Shown: positions 50,635 to 60,484, counted from the first letter of the stretch. The stretch is 64,000 nt of DNA from Kordiimonas sediminis (GCF_014656395.1 NZ_BNCI01000001.1:1275893-1339892), one strand, 5' to 3'. Notes: a model not told the origin generated them from the sequence alone. A program made the numbers and translations.

Positions 50635-52869
50635 ATGGGATACAAAGCGTTGATGGGTTGTGTTTCACTCATTGCGATTTCAGGCGGTGTTGCTGCACAG
50701 GAAGCTGATTCTTCCGGTGGTTATGCGCTCGAGGAAATTGTCGTATCTGCAACGAAAAGGGTGGAACGCCTTGTAGATGTTCCAACATCCGTGTCTGCGG
50801 TTAATTCAGACATGATCGAAAATGTAAACGCGCGGTCACTGGATGAAATTTCAAACCTGATTCCTAACGTAACGATAAAGGGTCAAAACGGCCTGAATAG
50901 CGTTGTGTCTATTCGCGGTGTTGGTAGTACCAGTCGAAATATCGGATTTGATACTCGTGTTGGCGTCTATATTGACGGCGTGTATCTGGGGCAATCACCG
51001 GCGCTTAATCAGGAATTGGTGGATCTGGAACAGGTAGAGGTTCTAAAAGGTCCGCAAGGCGCGCTGTTTGGTAAAAATACCGTTGCTGGCGCAGTGAACC
51101 TGATTACTAAAAAGCCAGGTGATGAGTTTGAGGGCAAGGCCCGTGTCAGACTTGGTAATTATGATACGCGGGTTCTGTCAGGTATGATCAACGTACCTTT
51201 GGGCGATATTGCAGCCTTGAAAGTGTCCGCTAGTAAAAGCGACCAAGACGGATTTGTAAAGAATCTGAACGCTGACTCCGTCAATGGTACCGAAATGGCG
51301 AACCGTGACCGTTTCTCATGGCGGGCCGCACTTCGCGTGGATCCAACCGCGAACCTGAACATGAATTTCTCTATCGATGGGTTGGATGTGAATGAAAACC
51401 CCTTGTTCGGTGAGCCAATCTCTGACCCATTTGGAACGACACCTGTTCCTACTGGTGCTGAGCCGTATGTAGTTGATTACTGGCAGGTGCCGACCGAGGA
51501 CCGCGAGATTCTTGGTATGGCGGGAGATGTTACCTATACGATGGACAGTGGCTATGCGGTCCGGTCGATCACATCGTACCGTGAGACAGACTTTAATCAG
51601 GTTTTCTCTGCGACTTATGCACCCTATGAGCTGTTGTATGTGGACTATACAGACAACTATGATCAGTTCACCGAAGAGCTGCAGTTGATTTCACCGCAAG
51701 GGGAACGCTTGGAGTTTCTTGCTGGCCTGTATTATTATCATCAGGACGGCTCGACAGAGCGCTATACAGTGCCCGGTGATGCAGCGCCTGCATATTTCCC
51801 GGATGACCGGCTTTCCAGTATCGGTGATGTTACCACCGAAAGTTTCGCGATCTTTGGTAATATTACCTATGATCTGACAGAACGCTTGGAACTTGGTGTT
51901 GGTTTCCGCTATTCGGATGAGACTAAGGACGTCGATTGGGAACTGGATGGTTCGGCCTCCAACGCCTTTATGATCGGCGTAGCAGATATCGAAGATGATC
52001 AGAAGTTTAAAGATTTCGCACCAACGCTGACCCTGACATACGATGTTACTGACCGCATGGTTGCGTATGCACGTTATGCCGAAGGGTATAAATCAGGCGG
52101 CTATAATCTGGACTATGTGAACCAGAGTACGTTTGATAATTTCCTGGCCGCTGGCCGGACAATGGTTGATGCAATCAAGTTCGATAAAGAGACCGTTAAA
52201 AACTGGGAATTGGGACTTAAGGGCGCAGCGCTTGATCGGCGCCTGAATGTAGCATTATCAGTATTCCGCACGACCTATAATGACTATCAGGTTAATCAGT
52301 TCCAGGACCTGGGTGAAGGCCGTACGGCCATGACCATTACCAACGCAGCAAAAGTGAAGACGACTGGCGGTGAGTTGGAGTTGCGGTATATGGCAACTGA
52401 GAAACTGACAGTGTCTGGTGCGGTAGGCATTCTGGACGGTAAATATGTATCCTTCCCAGGCGGTGCTGCTGGCGGCGGTGATGCATCAGGTAACAAGCTA
52501 TCTGCGCCTGATTTCGAATCTGTTGTTGGTGTCGACTATTACGACACGCTTGGTGACAGTGATCTCAGCCTGGCTTTCCATGCTGACTGGACGTATCAGA
52601 GCTCGCAATATTCTACGATCGATAACATCAGTACGTATCCATCTGCTACAGGCCATGTATTCACCTGGGGCAAGGTTGGATCGCAGAATCTGATCAACAG
52701 TAATCTGATGCTATCGAACGAGGTGCAGGGCTGGTCAGTGTCCTTATGGGCGCGGAACCTGCTGGGTTCGTCAAAGATAAACGCTTACAACCGGGACTTT
52801 TTCGGCACGCTTAATGCGCAGTATCAGGCGCCCCGTACATACGGTGTAACCCTGGAATACCGTTTCTAG
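50635..52869 (+). CDS. TonB-dependent outer-membrane receptor
   Basis: The 744-residue protein has a signal peptide (MGYKALMGCVSLIAISGGVA, cleaved after AAQ). A TonB-box-like region EEIVVSATKRVERLVDVPTS begins the plug (NVTIKGQNGLNSVVSIRGVG, VEVLKGPQGALFGKNTVAGA), followed by a beta-barrel ending in the C-terminal RTYGVTLEYRF with terminal Phe. ATG 50635 lies behind TTGGAGGG. These receptors import large or scarce nutrients. The downstream exported amidase suggests an amide-bearing ligand, but nothing in the sequence identifies it. An intrinsic terminator follows, so the amidase is probably separately transcribed. Confidence 0.95.
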   Translation: MGYKALMGCVSLIAISGGVAAQEADSSGGYALEEIVVSATKRVERLVDVPTSVSAVNSDMIENVNARSLDEISNLIPNVTIKGQNGLNSVVSIRGVGSTSRNIGFDTRVGVYIDGVYLGQSPALNQELVDLEQVEVLKGPQGALFGKNTVAGAVNLITKKPGDEFEGKARVRLGNYDTRVLSGMINVPLGDIAALKVSASKSDQDGFVKNLNADSVNGTEMANRDRFSWRAALRVDPTANLNMNFSIDGLDVNENPLFGEPISDPFGTTPVPTGAEPYVVDYWQVPTEDREILGMAGDVTYTMDSGYAVRSITSYRETDFNQVFSATYAPYELLYVDYTDNYDQFTEELQLISPQGERLEFLAGLYYYHQDGSTERYTVPGDAAPAYFPDDRLSSIGDVTTESFAIFGNITYDLTERLELGVGFRYSDETKDVDWELDGSASNAFMIGVADIEDDQKFKDFAPTLTLTYDVTDRMVAYARYAEGYKSGGYNLDYVNQSTFDNFLAAGRTMVDAIKFDKETVKNWELGLKGAALDRRLNVALSVFRTTYNDYQVNQFQDLGEGRTAMTITNAAKVKTTGGELELRYMATEKLTVSGAVGILDGKYVSFPGGAAGGGDASGNKLSAPDFESVVGVDYYDTLGDSDLSLAFHADWTYQSSQYSTIDNISTYPSATGHVFTWGKVGSQNLINSNLMLSNEVQGWSVSLWARNLLGSSKINAYNRDFFGTLNAQYQAPRTYGVTLEYRF

Positions 52870-52887
52870 GCTGTAAGACATTGTTTT

Positions 52888-52915
52888 AAGGAGGGGGCTT
52901 CCCCTCCTTTTATTT
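52888..52915 (+). terminator. Rho-independent terminator after the TonB receptor gene
   Basis: Arms AAGGAGGGG / CCCCTCCTT with a 4-nt loop are followed by TTTATTTTC. It lies between the receptor and the amidase gene. Confidence 0.88.
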
Positions 52916-52992
52916 TCAAAATTGCAATGCCGGGACTGGGATTTTGGTCACGGTAACATTGAAACCCTTTTTTGGATTGGGGGGAGGAAAAG

Positions 52993-54522
52993 ATGGATCG
53001 TAGACAATTTTTAGGGGCCTTTGGTGCAACGGCGTTGGCCGCGGGCAATATTGGTGTGGCTGCAGAGGCGACTGCACCTGCCGCAGCAGCGAAAAGTGTC
53101 CCCAACACAGCATCAGATGATTTTGCTGATCTGGATGCAGTTGGTCAGGCGCAGTTGTTCAAGTCAGGCCAGGTGTCTGCTGCGGAACTGGTAGAAGCAT
53201 CAATCAGCCGGATTGAACGGCATAATGGTTTGTTTAATGCCGTCGTGGAGCCGGCTTTTAATCTGGGGCGGGAACTTGCGAAAAAATCCAAGCCAACAGA
53301 CGGCCCATTTGCCGGTGTGCCATACCTGCTTAAGTGCCTGAATAGCAAAGAAGGCCAGCCCGCGACAAAGGCCAGCCGATATTTCAGAGATGTTGTCGCG
53401 GACAAATCGGATCCGGTTACAGTTGATTTTGATAAAAGCGGCGCAATCTTTATCGGTCAGTCCAATTCCCCGGAGTTTGGTGCCTTGCCAAGTACAGAGT
53501 CCTCTCTCTATGGCCCATGCAATAATCCGTGGGATCTGGGTCGCAGCTCCTCTGGCTCATCTGGTGGGGCTGCGGCTGCGGTTGCGGCTGGTCTAGTGCC
53601 GCTGGCAACTGCCAGTGATGGCGGCGGTTCAATCCGGTTGCCTGCATCCGCGTGTGGCCTGGTGGGTTTGAAGCATTCCCGTGGTCGCGAAAAACCAAAA
53701 TCCAAAGACAATATACTGACGAACACTGGCTGCGTATCACGTACTGTTCGTGATACGGCGGCTGTTCTGCAGATGACAGAGCAGCATAATAATTCGGCTT
53801 TGCCGCCTATTGGTATGATCAGTGGACCATCGTCAAAACGTCTGAAAGTGGCATTGGCGATCAAAGGTGTCCGCGCAGACAGCAAGCCTGATGCGGAAGT
53901 GGAAGCAGCAACGTTACTGGTTGCCCGCAAATTGGAAAGCCTTGGTCACGAAGTCTCCATGGAGCGGTTTGATGTCAATGGTGAAGAGTTTTGGCATCAT
54001 TTTCTGATGCTTTGGTCCATGCTGCCGTACAGTTCAGATCAGCGTGCGCAGAAAGCACAGGGTCGTCCATCCGGTGAAGGCGATTTTGAGAACTGGTCCC
54101 TGCATTTGTCTGGTCTTGTTGGTACAGTTTACGACCCTTCAGTTGATATTGATAAAGCTCTGGCTTATTTCCAGAAACTGGAAAGACAGGCAAATGCATT
54201 TCATTCAAAGTATGATGTGTCGCTGACCCCGGTTACGGCCAATGTTGCGGAGAAGACAGGCAGCTTTAGCCCACGCCGTGCAGATATGGATGCTCTGATG
54301 GATGCCGTAACCTACTGGACTGGCTACACGCCCTTTCATAATGCAACGGGTCTACCGTCCATATCACTGCCGCTTTCCATGTCAAAGGCTGGTATGCCCA
54401 TTGGTGCGATGTTTAGCGCGGGATTTGGAAACGAGGCGACGCTTTTGCATCTAGCGTATGAACTGGAAGAAGAGCTGCCCTGGATTAATCGGCGTCCAGT
54501 CTATCATGCCTTTGGCTCATAA
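52993..54522 (+). CDS. Exported amidase-signature hydrolase, NylA-like
   Basis: The 509-residue protein belongs to the amidase-signature family. It starts at ATG 52993 after GGGGGGAGGAAAAG. A Tat-like signal (MDRRQFLGAFGATALAAGNI) predicts periplasmic export. The catalytic triad is Lys114 (YLLKCLN), cis-Ser about 190 (GRSSSGSSGGAAAAVAAG) and Ser213 (SDGGGSIRLPASACGLVGLK). The segment around the signature resembles 6-aminohexanoate-cyclic-dimer hydrolase (NylA), but that family also includes enzymes of other amide specificity. It lies near a TonB receptor and a nitrilase. The tail of about 130 residues is typical. Confidence 0.93.
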   Translation: MDRRQFLGAFGATALAAGNIGVAAEATAPAAAAKSVPNTASDDFADLDAVGQAQLFKSGQVSAAELVEASISRIERHNGLFNAVVEPAFNLGRELAKKSKPTDGPFAGVPYLLKCLNSKEGQPATKASRYFRDVVADKSDPVTVDFDKSGAIFIGQSNSPEFGALPSTESSLYGPCNNPWDLGRSSSGSSGGAAAAVAAGLVPLATASDGGGSIRLPASACGLVGLKHSRGREKPKSKDNILTNTGCVSRTVRDTAAVLQMTEQHNNSALPPIGMISGPSSKRLKVALAIKGVRADSKPDAEVEAATLLVARKLESLGHEVSMERFDVNGEEFWHHFLMLWSMLPYSSDQRAQKAQGRPSGEGDFENWSLHLSGLVGTVYDPSVDIDKALAYFQKLERQANAFHSKYDVSLTPVTANVAEKTGSFSPRRADMDALMDAVTYWTGYTPFHNATGLPSISLPLSMSKAGMPIGAMFSAGFGNEATLLHLAYELEEELPWINRRPVYHAFGS

Positions 54523-54570
54523 GGCTTAGTCAATTCCCCCTTCCTTTTTAGGTAGGGGCAGAAATACAGG

Positions 54571-54610
54571 AAAACCACAGGTGGCCAAGCGGCTGCGCTG
54601 TGGTTTTTCT
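54571..54610 (+). terminator. Rho-independent terminator after the amidase gene
   Basis: Arms AAAACCACAG / CTGTGGTTTT close a 17-nt loop that itself can pair (GGCC...GGCT), followed by TTCTTTGG. It ends the amidase transcript. Confidence 0.8.
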
Positions 54611-54712
54611 TTGGGCTTTGGTAAACCGCAAACAAAAAACAATAGCGAAAGGGCCATTAGGATTAGCCGGTCAAGTGGGAGTAATTTGATAAAGCTTTGT
54701 GGGAAGTTATGG

Positions 54713-54764
54713 GCCGGTCCCAGGAGGGAAGTGGGGGAGGGGGGGAGGGTATCCTGGGACCGGC
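54713..54764. repeat. 13-bp perfect inverted repeat with G-rich loop
   Basis: Arms GCCGGTCCCAGGA and TCCTGGGACCGGC (54713-54725, 54752-54764) are perfect complements. The 26-nt loop is almost all purine with G-runs of 3, 5, 7 and 3, enough for a four-stack G-quadruplex. No T-run follows on either strand. Confidence 0.7.
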
Positions 54765-54974
54765 TTAAAGACGGTGGTCGATTAGATCGCCGTCAAAACT
54801 TTGGTCGCTGGGGACTGCGTATATTGCAGTGCGTTGCGATGAGGTGGTTATACGTTTTGCAGCGCAACATTAAAAGAGCAAAAAACACACACCAGCCATG
54901 CGCAATTTGCATGGCTCCGGGGGTGGGTCTGGTTGCTCAGGACATGGTGGGAAGAGCCGTCTTTGGTAAGTACT

Positions 54975-55868
54975 TTAGAGGATATTACTTTCCGCCTTAA
55001 TTTGTCTGACAAGAAAGTCCCGGAGCAGCGCAACTTTTAAAGATCCTTTAAGTTCAGGTGGATAGCAGAAAAAACTGTTATAATTTTGCACTTCCCAGTC
55101 TGGGAAAATACGGACCAGTTTCTTTCTGTTGTGAACCAGGTAATCAGGCAAGACAGCGATACCCATGCCAGCCTCTACTGCATTCAAAACCGCATAGAGG
55201 TTATTGACCTGCAGGCGCGGCTTCCATTTGATGCCGGGTTGGATGATTTCCAGAATTTTACTGAGATTCTTCAAAGTTGGCGCATTTGTTTCGCCGAACG
55301 TGATCAAATCATGATTACACAGATCACTTTGGTCCAGCGGCATGCCCATTCGGTCGATATAGTCGGGGCTGGCATACAGGTGCACATGAAACGTGGCTAG
55401 CGGCCGTTGAATTAAGTCTGCCTGTTCTGGCTCATGCAGTCTGATGGCGACATCGGCTTCCCCTGCGGCCAGATCAAGGTCCGCATCATCCAGAATCAAT
55501 TTGATATCAATATCGGGATATTCTTCCATAAAGTGTTTCAGGTGGGGGGTCAGCCAAACGGCCCCAAAGGTGACCATCGTCGTGATTCGCAGCAAGCCCT
55601 TGGGACTTTGCTTCGATTCCATAATTCTGCGCTGGGTTTCTTCCAGTTGCTGAACCACGCCGTTTGCCGTTTTGAAAAGTTCCTGACCCTCATGCGTCAG
55701 GACAAGCCCGCGCGCGTGCCGGGTAAAAAGGCTTACATTCAGACTTTCCTCAAGCGCCCTGATCTGACGACTCACTGCGGACTGGCTGCAATTCAGACGG
55801 TTGCCAGCGCTTGTAAAGCTTCCTGACTGTGCCACTGTGTGAAAAATACGAAGCCTGTCCCAGTCCAT
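54975..55868 (-). CDS. LysR-family transcriptional regulator
   Basis: The 297-residue protein begins MDWDRLRIFHTVAQSGSFTS, followed by the HTH region LNCSQSAVSRQIRALEESLN (residues about 20-40), then the effector domain. It is of the LysR size class. A conserved VNNLYAVLNAVEAGMGIAVL segment occurs in the second subdomain. The start is ATG 55868. It is divergent from the winged-helix-like gene and, past that gene, from the nitrilase, so it may regulate nitrile use. The similarity to the LysR at 4831 is only at the family level. Confidence 0.92.
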   Translation of the reverse strand: MDWDRLRIFHTVAQSGSFTSAGNRLNCSQSAVSRQIRALEESLNVSLFTRHARGLVLTHEGQELFKTANGVVQQLEETQRRIMESKQSPKGLLRITTMVTFGAVWLTPHLKHFMEEYPDIDIKLILDDADLDLAAGEADVAIRLHEPEQADLIQRPLATFHVHLYASPDYIDRMGMPLDQSDLCNHDLITFGETNAPTLKNLSKILEIIQPGIKWKPRLQVNNLYAVLNAVEAGMGIAVLPDYLVHNRKKLVRIFPDWEVQNYNSFFCYPPELKGSLKVALLRDFLVRQIKAESNIL

Positions 55869-55952
55869 TTGTCATCCTGAATGTTTATATGGTACCCTCA
55901 GGAAGTTTCTAGCTCAGTTGGTGACTTAGAGCAAGCACAGGGGAGTTGGAGG

Positions 55953-56270
55953 GTGCAGGAACGGGATGCCTTAAAGATTGCGACTGAGTGTTTCAGGCAC
56001 TCATTCCCGTCTATCAGTCCGGAAGCTATCCTGGCCTTTTTGGTCGCAGCTGATACGGATAGAGCCAGCATCGACATGATTGCCCAAACGATTGGTCATA
56101 CAGACCCGGACACCCGCAGATATTTGTCCCAGCTTCAGGCAGGTAGTGGTTTTGGTCTGATCAGACTCGTGAGTGATTCTGACGGCGCTACTTACGTTCA
56201 GTTGACCGATACAGGCTTGAGCCTCGTCACGGAAATTGAAACAGCATATACCGTCGCTGCAATAAGCTAG
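55953..56270 (+). CDS. Small winged-helix-like protein (possible MarR-type)
   Basis: The protein is about 105 residues from GTG 55953, which lies behind an AGGGGAG site; the ATG at 55881 is in frame, but only 12 bp from the LysR start and without a site. The sequence is a predicted helical domain (ALKIATECFRHSFPSISPEA, IDMIAQTIGHTDPDTRRYLS) then a beta wing (GFGLIRLVSDSDGATYVQLT) and a helix (TDTGLSLVTEIETAY). The pattern resembles MarR-type winged helices. A palindrome follows before the nitrilase gene. The regulator role is inference. Confidence 0.55.
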   Translation: MQERDALKIATECFRHSFPSISPEAILAFLVAADTDRASIDMIAQTIGHTDPDTRRYLSQLQAGSGFGLIRLVSDSDGATYVQLTDTGLSLVTEIETAYTVAAIS

Positions 56271-56329
56271 CTACACTGCGACTAATAGCCTTTTCGGGAA
56301 AAAGCAGTCGACTTAATGAGGCAGGATTT

Positions 56330-56348
56330 CTACTGTCTCTGACAGTAG
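56330..56348. promoter_or_regulatory. Perfect 19-bp palindrome upstream of the nitrilase gene
   Basis: CTACTGTCTCTGACAGTAG has 8-bp perfect arms and a 3-bp centre, 35 bp before the nitrilase ATG. It is not followed by a T-run. It may be an operator of the adjacent regulators, or a hairpin ending the small gene upstream. Confidence 0.45.
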
Positions 56349-56383
56349 GTGGTGCCCCCGCGCCATAACAGAGGAAGATTAGT

Positions 56384-57331
56384 ATGAAAGCAATTATCGG
56401 CGCAGTGGTTCAGGCCGGAACCCCACTTTTCGACAAAAAGCATACGTTTGAGAAATTGGGTGACATGCTGTCTGATGCTGCGGGGTTAGGAGCAAAGCTG
56501 GTTGTTATGCCAGAAGCCTTTGTTGGCGGCTATCCCAAGGGGCTGGATTTTGGCGTGCGCCTGGGCTCGCGGACACCAGAGGGGCGGGAAGATTATTTGC
56601 GGTATGCAGAAAATGCGATAATGGTCCCTGGCCCGGATACCGATCTGATCGGTGAATTGGTGCAAAAAGCCGGTGTCTATCTGGTTGTTGGTGTGGTTGA
56701 ACGGGATGGTGGCACGCTGTATTGCACGTCTCTCTATTTTGCACCGTGTGGCAGTTTACTGGGTAAACACCGCAAACTGATGCCAACGGCGTTGGAACGG
56801 GTTGTCTGGGGTTTTGGTGACGGGTCCACACTTGCGGCCCCTGAAACAGACATCGGTACGCTGGGCGGCGGGATTTGCTGGGAAAATTATATGCCGCAAT
56901 ACCGCTTGGCCATGTATGGCAAGGGGGTAGAGTTTTACTGTGCGCCAACGGTGGATGACCGTGATGTCTGGTTGCCAACAATGCAGACAATCGCACTGGA
57001 AGGTCGCTGCTTTGTCCTAAGTGCCTGTCAATATCTGGAACGCGGATATGGCCCCGCTGATTATCATCCGGTGCAAGGCAGTGCAGATGATACCGTTCTT
57101 ATCCGGGGTGGAAGCTGTATCATTTCACCGCTTGGCGAGATACTCGCGGCGCCCATCTTTGGGAAAGAGACTATTTTAACGGCGGAGCTTGATAAGGCAG
57201 ACATCCTGCGCGGTAAATATGATTTGGATGTGGTGGGGCATTATGCCCGTCCTGATGTTTTTAGTCTGCAGGTCAATGAATGCCCCCAGTCGTCTGTGAA
57301 GCCTGTTCCGTCACAAACAGAAAAAGCATAG
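56384..57331 (+). CDS. Nitrilase (carbon-nitrogen hydrolase family)
   Basis: This 315-residue enzyme converts a nitrile to its acid and ammonia. The catalytic triad is in place: Glu44 (MPEAFVGGYP), Lys131 (HRKLMPT) and Cys165 (GGGICWENYMP). The CWENYMP and VWGFGDGST motifs are those of true nitrilases rather than amidases or carbamoylases of the same superfamily. The substrate (aliphatic or arylacetonitrile) is not fixed by sequence. The ATG at 56384 is preceded by AGAGGAAGA. Its neighbours (amidase at 52993, LysR, TonB receptor) suggest use of nitriles and amides. Confidence 0.93.
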   Translation: MKAIIGAVVQAGTPLFDKKHTFEKLGDMLSDAAGLGAKLVVMPEAFVGGYPKGLDFGVRLGSRTPEGREDYLRYAENAIMVPGPDTDLIGELVQKAGVYLVVGVVERDGGTLYCTSLYFAPCGSLLGKHRKLMPTALERVVWGFGDGSTLAAPETDIGTLGGGICWENYMPQYRLAMYGKGVEFYCAPTVDDRDVWLPTMQTIALEGRCFVLSACQYLERGYGPADYHPVQGSADDTVLIRGGSCIISPLGEILAAPIFGKETILTAELDKADILRGKYDLDVVGHYARPDVFSLQVNECPQSSVKPVPSQTEKA

Positions 57332-57360
57332 TCCGCACAAATCCGGTTTTGATAAAGGAA

Positions 57361-57386
57361 AAGGGCGGCTGGAAGCCGCCCTTTTT
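57361..57386. terminator. Bidirectional terminator between nitrilase and trxB
   Basis: Arms AAGGGCGGC / GCCGCCCTT with a 5-nt loop are followed by TTTTT on the plus strand. The minus strand gives a similar run (TTTCCTTT), so it can serve both convergent genes. Confidence 0.85.
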
Positions 57387-57425
57387 GGGAAAATTTGATG
57401 TGGCGGTGCCACTGAAACGGTTTGT

Positions 57426-58478
<1,053 letters not shown>

Positions 58479-58546
58479 TCAATCATGTTGATTGTCTGTG
58501 TAGGCCAAGGCTAAACTGGTTGTGAATTTACCGGAAAGGAAGTTGT

Positions 58547-59086
58547 ATGAAGGGGCTTTTTGGATACCTGCGACAGGATCAGGGGATGGTTGATGTCTAT
58601 CTCTACGAAGATAGTAAGCCAATCACTGGTTTTATTGCAGAAACTACACCCGAACTGATGTTCCTGAAGCGCGTCACCGACGGCCCTTCCTTTGATGGGG
58701 GTAGTCTGGTTGCAACAGACCGGGTTGCACGGGTTCACAAAGGAGGGCGGTCCCTTGAAAGTCGTCGCAGGCTGATCTCGGAAGTTCAGGAACCTGACTG
58801 GCCCGGACTTGACCTTCGGTCATGGCAGTCTTTGTCCAGTGTTTTGAAAATGTCGGGCGAGGTTGTTCGTGTAACATTGCGCGATGGGGATCATCTGGCG
58901 CGGTTTGTTGGCAAAATCCTGCATTTTGAAGAAGATATTATGGAGCTGGATGCAGTCGGTGCGTATGACGATCCGGACCGGGAGCAAATTTTCCTGAAAA
59001 TATCGGATATCCTGCAAATGGACTTTGGCCGTAAGAAAGACGAAGATTTGTACCGGTATAATTTGCGAGCTTTAGGGCCAGGCTAA
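58547..59086 (+). CDS. Unknown protein with two similar beta-rich halves
   Basis: The family is unrecognised. The 179-residue protein has no signal peptide. Two halves look alike: residues about 14-65 (VDVYLYEDSKPITGFIAETT, ending VATDRVARVHKGG) and about 104-160 (VRVTLRDGDHLARFVGKILH, ending KISDILQMDFGR). Each begins with V-x-V-x-L plus an acidic turn, then GFI or FVG and hydrophobic strands, and closes with a D-I/V-A-x-V segment. The pattern suggests duplicated small beta-barrels (Sm/SH3-like), by eye only. GGAAAGGAAG lies upstream of the ATG. It stands alone between trxB and an exported peptidase. Confidence 0.75.
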   Translation: MKGLFGYLRQDQGMVDVYLYEDSKPITGFIAETTPELMFLKRVTDGPSFDGGSLVATDRVARVHKGGRSLESRRRLISEVQEPDWPGLDLRSWQSLSSVLKMSGEVVRVTLRDGDHLARFVGKILHFEEDIMELDAVGAYDDPDREQIFLKISDILQMDFGRKKDEDLYRYNLRALGPG

Positions 59087-59130
59087 ATATATCCGAGTAT
59101 CGGATTTGAAAATTAGTATCTGGACACAAA

Positions 59131-59163
59131 AAACCGGGGCCAAGTTGACCCCGGTTTGTTTTT
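59131..59163. terminator. Terminator between the two-halves protein gene and the M20 peptidase gene
   Basis: Arms AAACCGGGG / CCCCGGTTT with a 9-nt loop run into TGTTTTTA on the plus strand; on the minus strand the stem is followed by TTTTTGTG-like bases, so it may be bidirectional. Confidence 0.82.
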
Positions 59164-59179
59164 AAGATTTTGTCTGATT

Positions 59180-60484
59180 TTACTGTGCAGACAGCAGGCG
59201 GTGCAGATAAAGCGCCGTACGCTTGGTAGTCAGGCGCAGGCCTTCAATATCTGTCCATTCATCTTCTGTGTGGGAACTACCACCAAAGGCACCGAGGCCG
59301 TCCATTGAGGCAGGTACATACGGTGCAACAAAGCTGATGTCCGCGGCGCCGCGACGTTCTGGCGGGAAGGCTGTGACTTCACCCAGTCCAAGATCCTGAT
59401 TGACCTGACTGAATATTGCCAGCAGTTCTTCATTTGCAGGCGTTGCCGTCATGGCAGGGTAGCTGTCCGTGAAGGTTACAGTTGCGCTGGTGTGTGGCAG
59501 GTTTTCCGCCACAATTTTCCGCATGATGTCGCGTGCTTTTTCCTTGTCTTCTTCACTCAGGAAACGCAGGCCACCGTTGACGACAACTTTGGATGCAACA
59601 ACATTGGATTTACCGAAGGCGGATTGATAGGACTGATTTTCGCCTTCTTCGACCTTGGTGCCGCCAGCGATCACGCCGGGGTTAAAGGTCAAACCAGGGA
59701 TTTTGCGGACTTCTTCATAGAATTTATGGATGATCCGGGAGGCTTCGAAAATTGCGCCTGCGCCGACCTGGTCACTGAAAATGGCACTGGAATGCGCGCG
59801 GCGACCAGTAACTTCAAGCGCCCAGCCAGACGAACCGCGACGACCAATAACCGCCGTGGACAGTGCACCCCCTTCGAAATTCAGGGCAATGTCACTTTCC
59901 TTCGCCATGTCGATCATGTCTTTTCTGGAAACAGACAGGGGTTTTCCTGTTGATTCTTCGTCACCCGTCAGGATGACCTGCAGGGTTCCCTGGTCCAGAT
60001 TGCCACTGGCTTTTAGTGCCTTCAGTGCATACAGAAGAACGGCATTGCCGCCTTTCATGTCAGAAGCACCGGGGCCGTAAATTCGTTCGCCGCGACGGGT
60101 GGCTGTCTGGAATGGGCTATCCTTTGGGAATACGGTATCAAGGTGACCGATCAACATGATTTTCGGGCCGTCCCCCAGATCCAGCTTACCAGCAAGGTGG
60201 CCGGCCCGGTTCATTTCCTCCGGCATATCAATCCAGCGTGTCTGAAAGCCGAGCTCACTGTATGCTTTGTCCATAACCACGCCGACTTTGCGAACGCCTT
60301 CAAGGTTGCGGGTGCCGCTGCTGATGTTGATTGTTTCGGTCAGGAAGGAAAGCTGATCATCAAATGCAGCATCCACTGCATCCATGATTTTTTGCTCCTC
60401 TTCTGTAAGGCCGTCGCCGATAGCTGGCGCCAGTCCCATCATTACTGCCAAACCTACGCCGGCAACCTTTGAAAAAATCCCCAT
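59180..60484 (-). CDS. Exported M20-family zinc peptidase (glutamate carboxypeptidase-like)
   Basis: The 434-residue precursor starts at ATG 60484 behind GAGAGGAG; the longer frame begins with TTG and lacks a site. The signal peptide is MGIFSKVAGVGLAVMMGLAP. Metal motifs are IGHLDTVFPKD (His-x-Asp), the Asp of GPGASDMKGG, LTGDEESTG, the Glu of NFEGG and His in GGSSHTEDEWTD. This CPG2-like group removes C-terminal Glu or acts on N-acyl amino acids. Its signature region is close to that of the cytoplasmic M20 at 16569, so they may be paralogs. It is preceded by a small exported protein with a 15-bp gap. Confidence 0.92.
   Translation of the reverse strand: MGIFSKVAGVGLAVMMGLAPAIGDGLTEEEQKIMDAVDAAFDDQLSFLTETINISSGTRNLEGVRKVGVVMDKAYSELGFQTRWIDMPEEMNRAGHLAGKLDLGDGPKIMLIGHLDTVFPKDSPFQTATRRGERIYGPGASDMKGGNAVLLYALKALKASGNLDQGTLQVILTGDEESTGKPLSVSRKDMIDMAKESDIALNFEGGALSTAVIGRRGSSGWALEVTGRRAHSSAIFSDQVGAGAIFEASRIIHKFYEEVRKIPGLTFNPGVIAGGTKVEEGENQSYQSAFGKSNVVASKVVVNGGLRFLSEEDKEKARDIMRKIVAENLPHTSATVTFTDSYPAMTATPANEELLAIFSQVNQDLGLGEVTAFPPERRGAADISFVAPYVPASMDGLGAFGGSSHTEDEWTDIEGLRLTTKRTALYLHRLLSAQ

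Larger units (their letters stand above)
54523..54974. other. 452-bp non-coding region with several hairpins
   Basis: No coding gene is supported. It holds the amidase terminator (54571-54610), a 13-bp hairpin with a G-run loop (54713-54764), and an inverted repeat AGCCATGC/GCATGGCT (54894-54901, 54909-54916). The last is not followed by a T-run. The remainder shows no known motif. A small RNA or structured DNA element is possible. Confidence 0.4.

Noticed and set aside
55881-55952. Upstream ATG start for the small winged-helix-like gene
   Set aside because: It leaves only 12 bp to the divergent LysR start with no ribosome site; GTG 55953 with AGGGGAG is preferred, though not certain.
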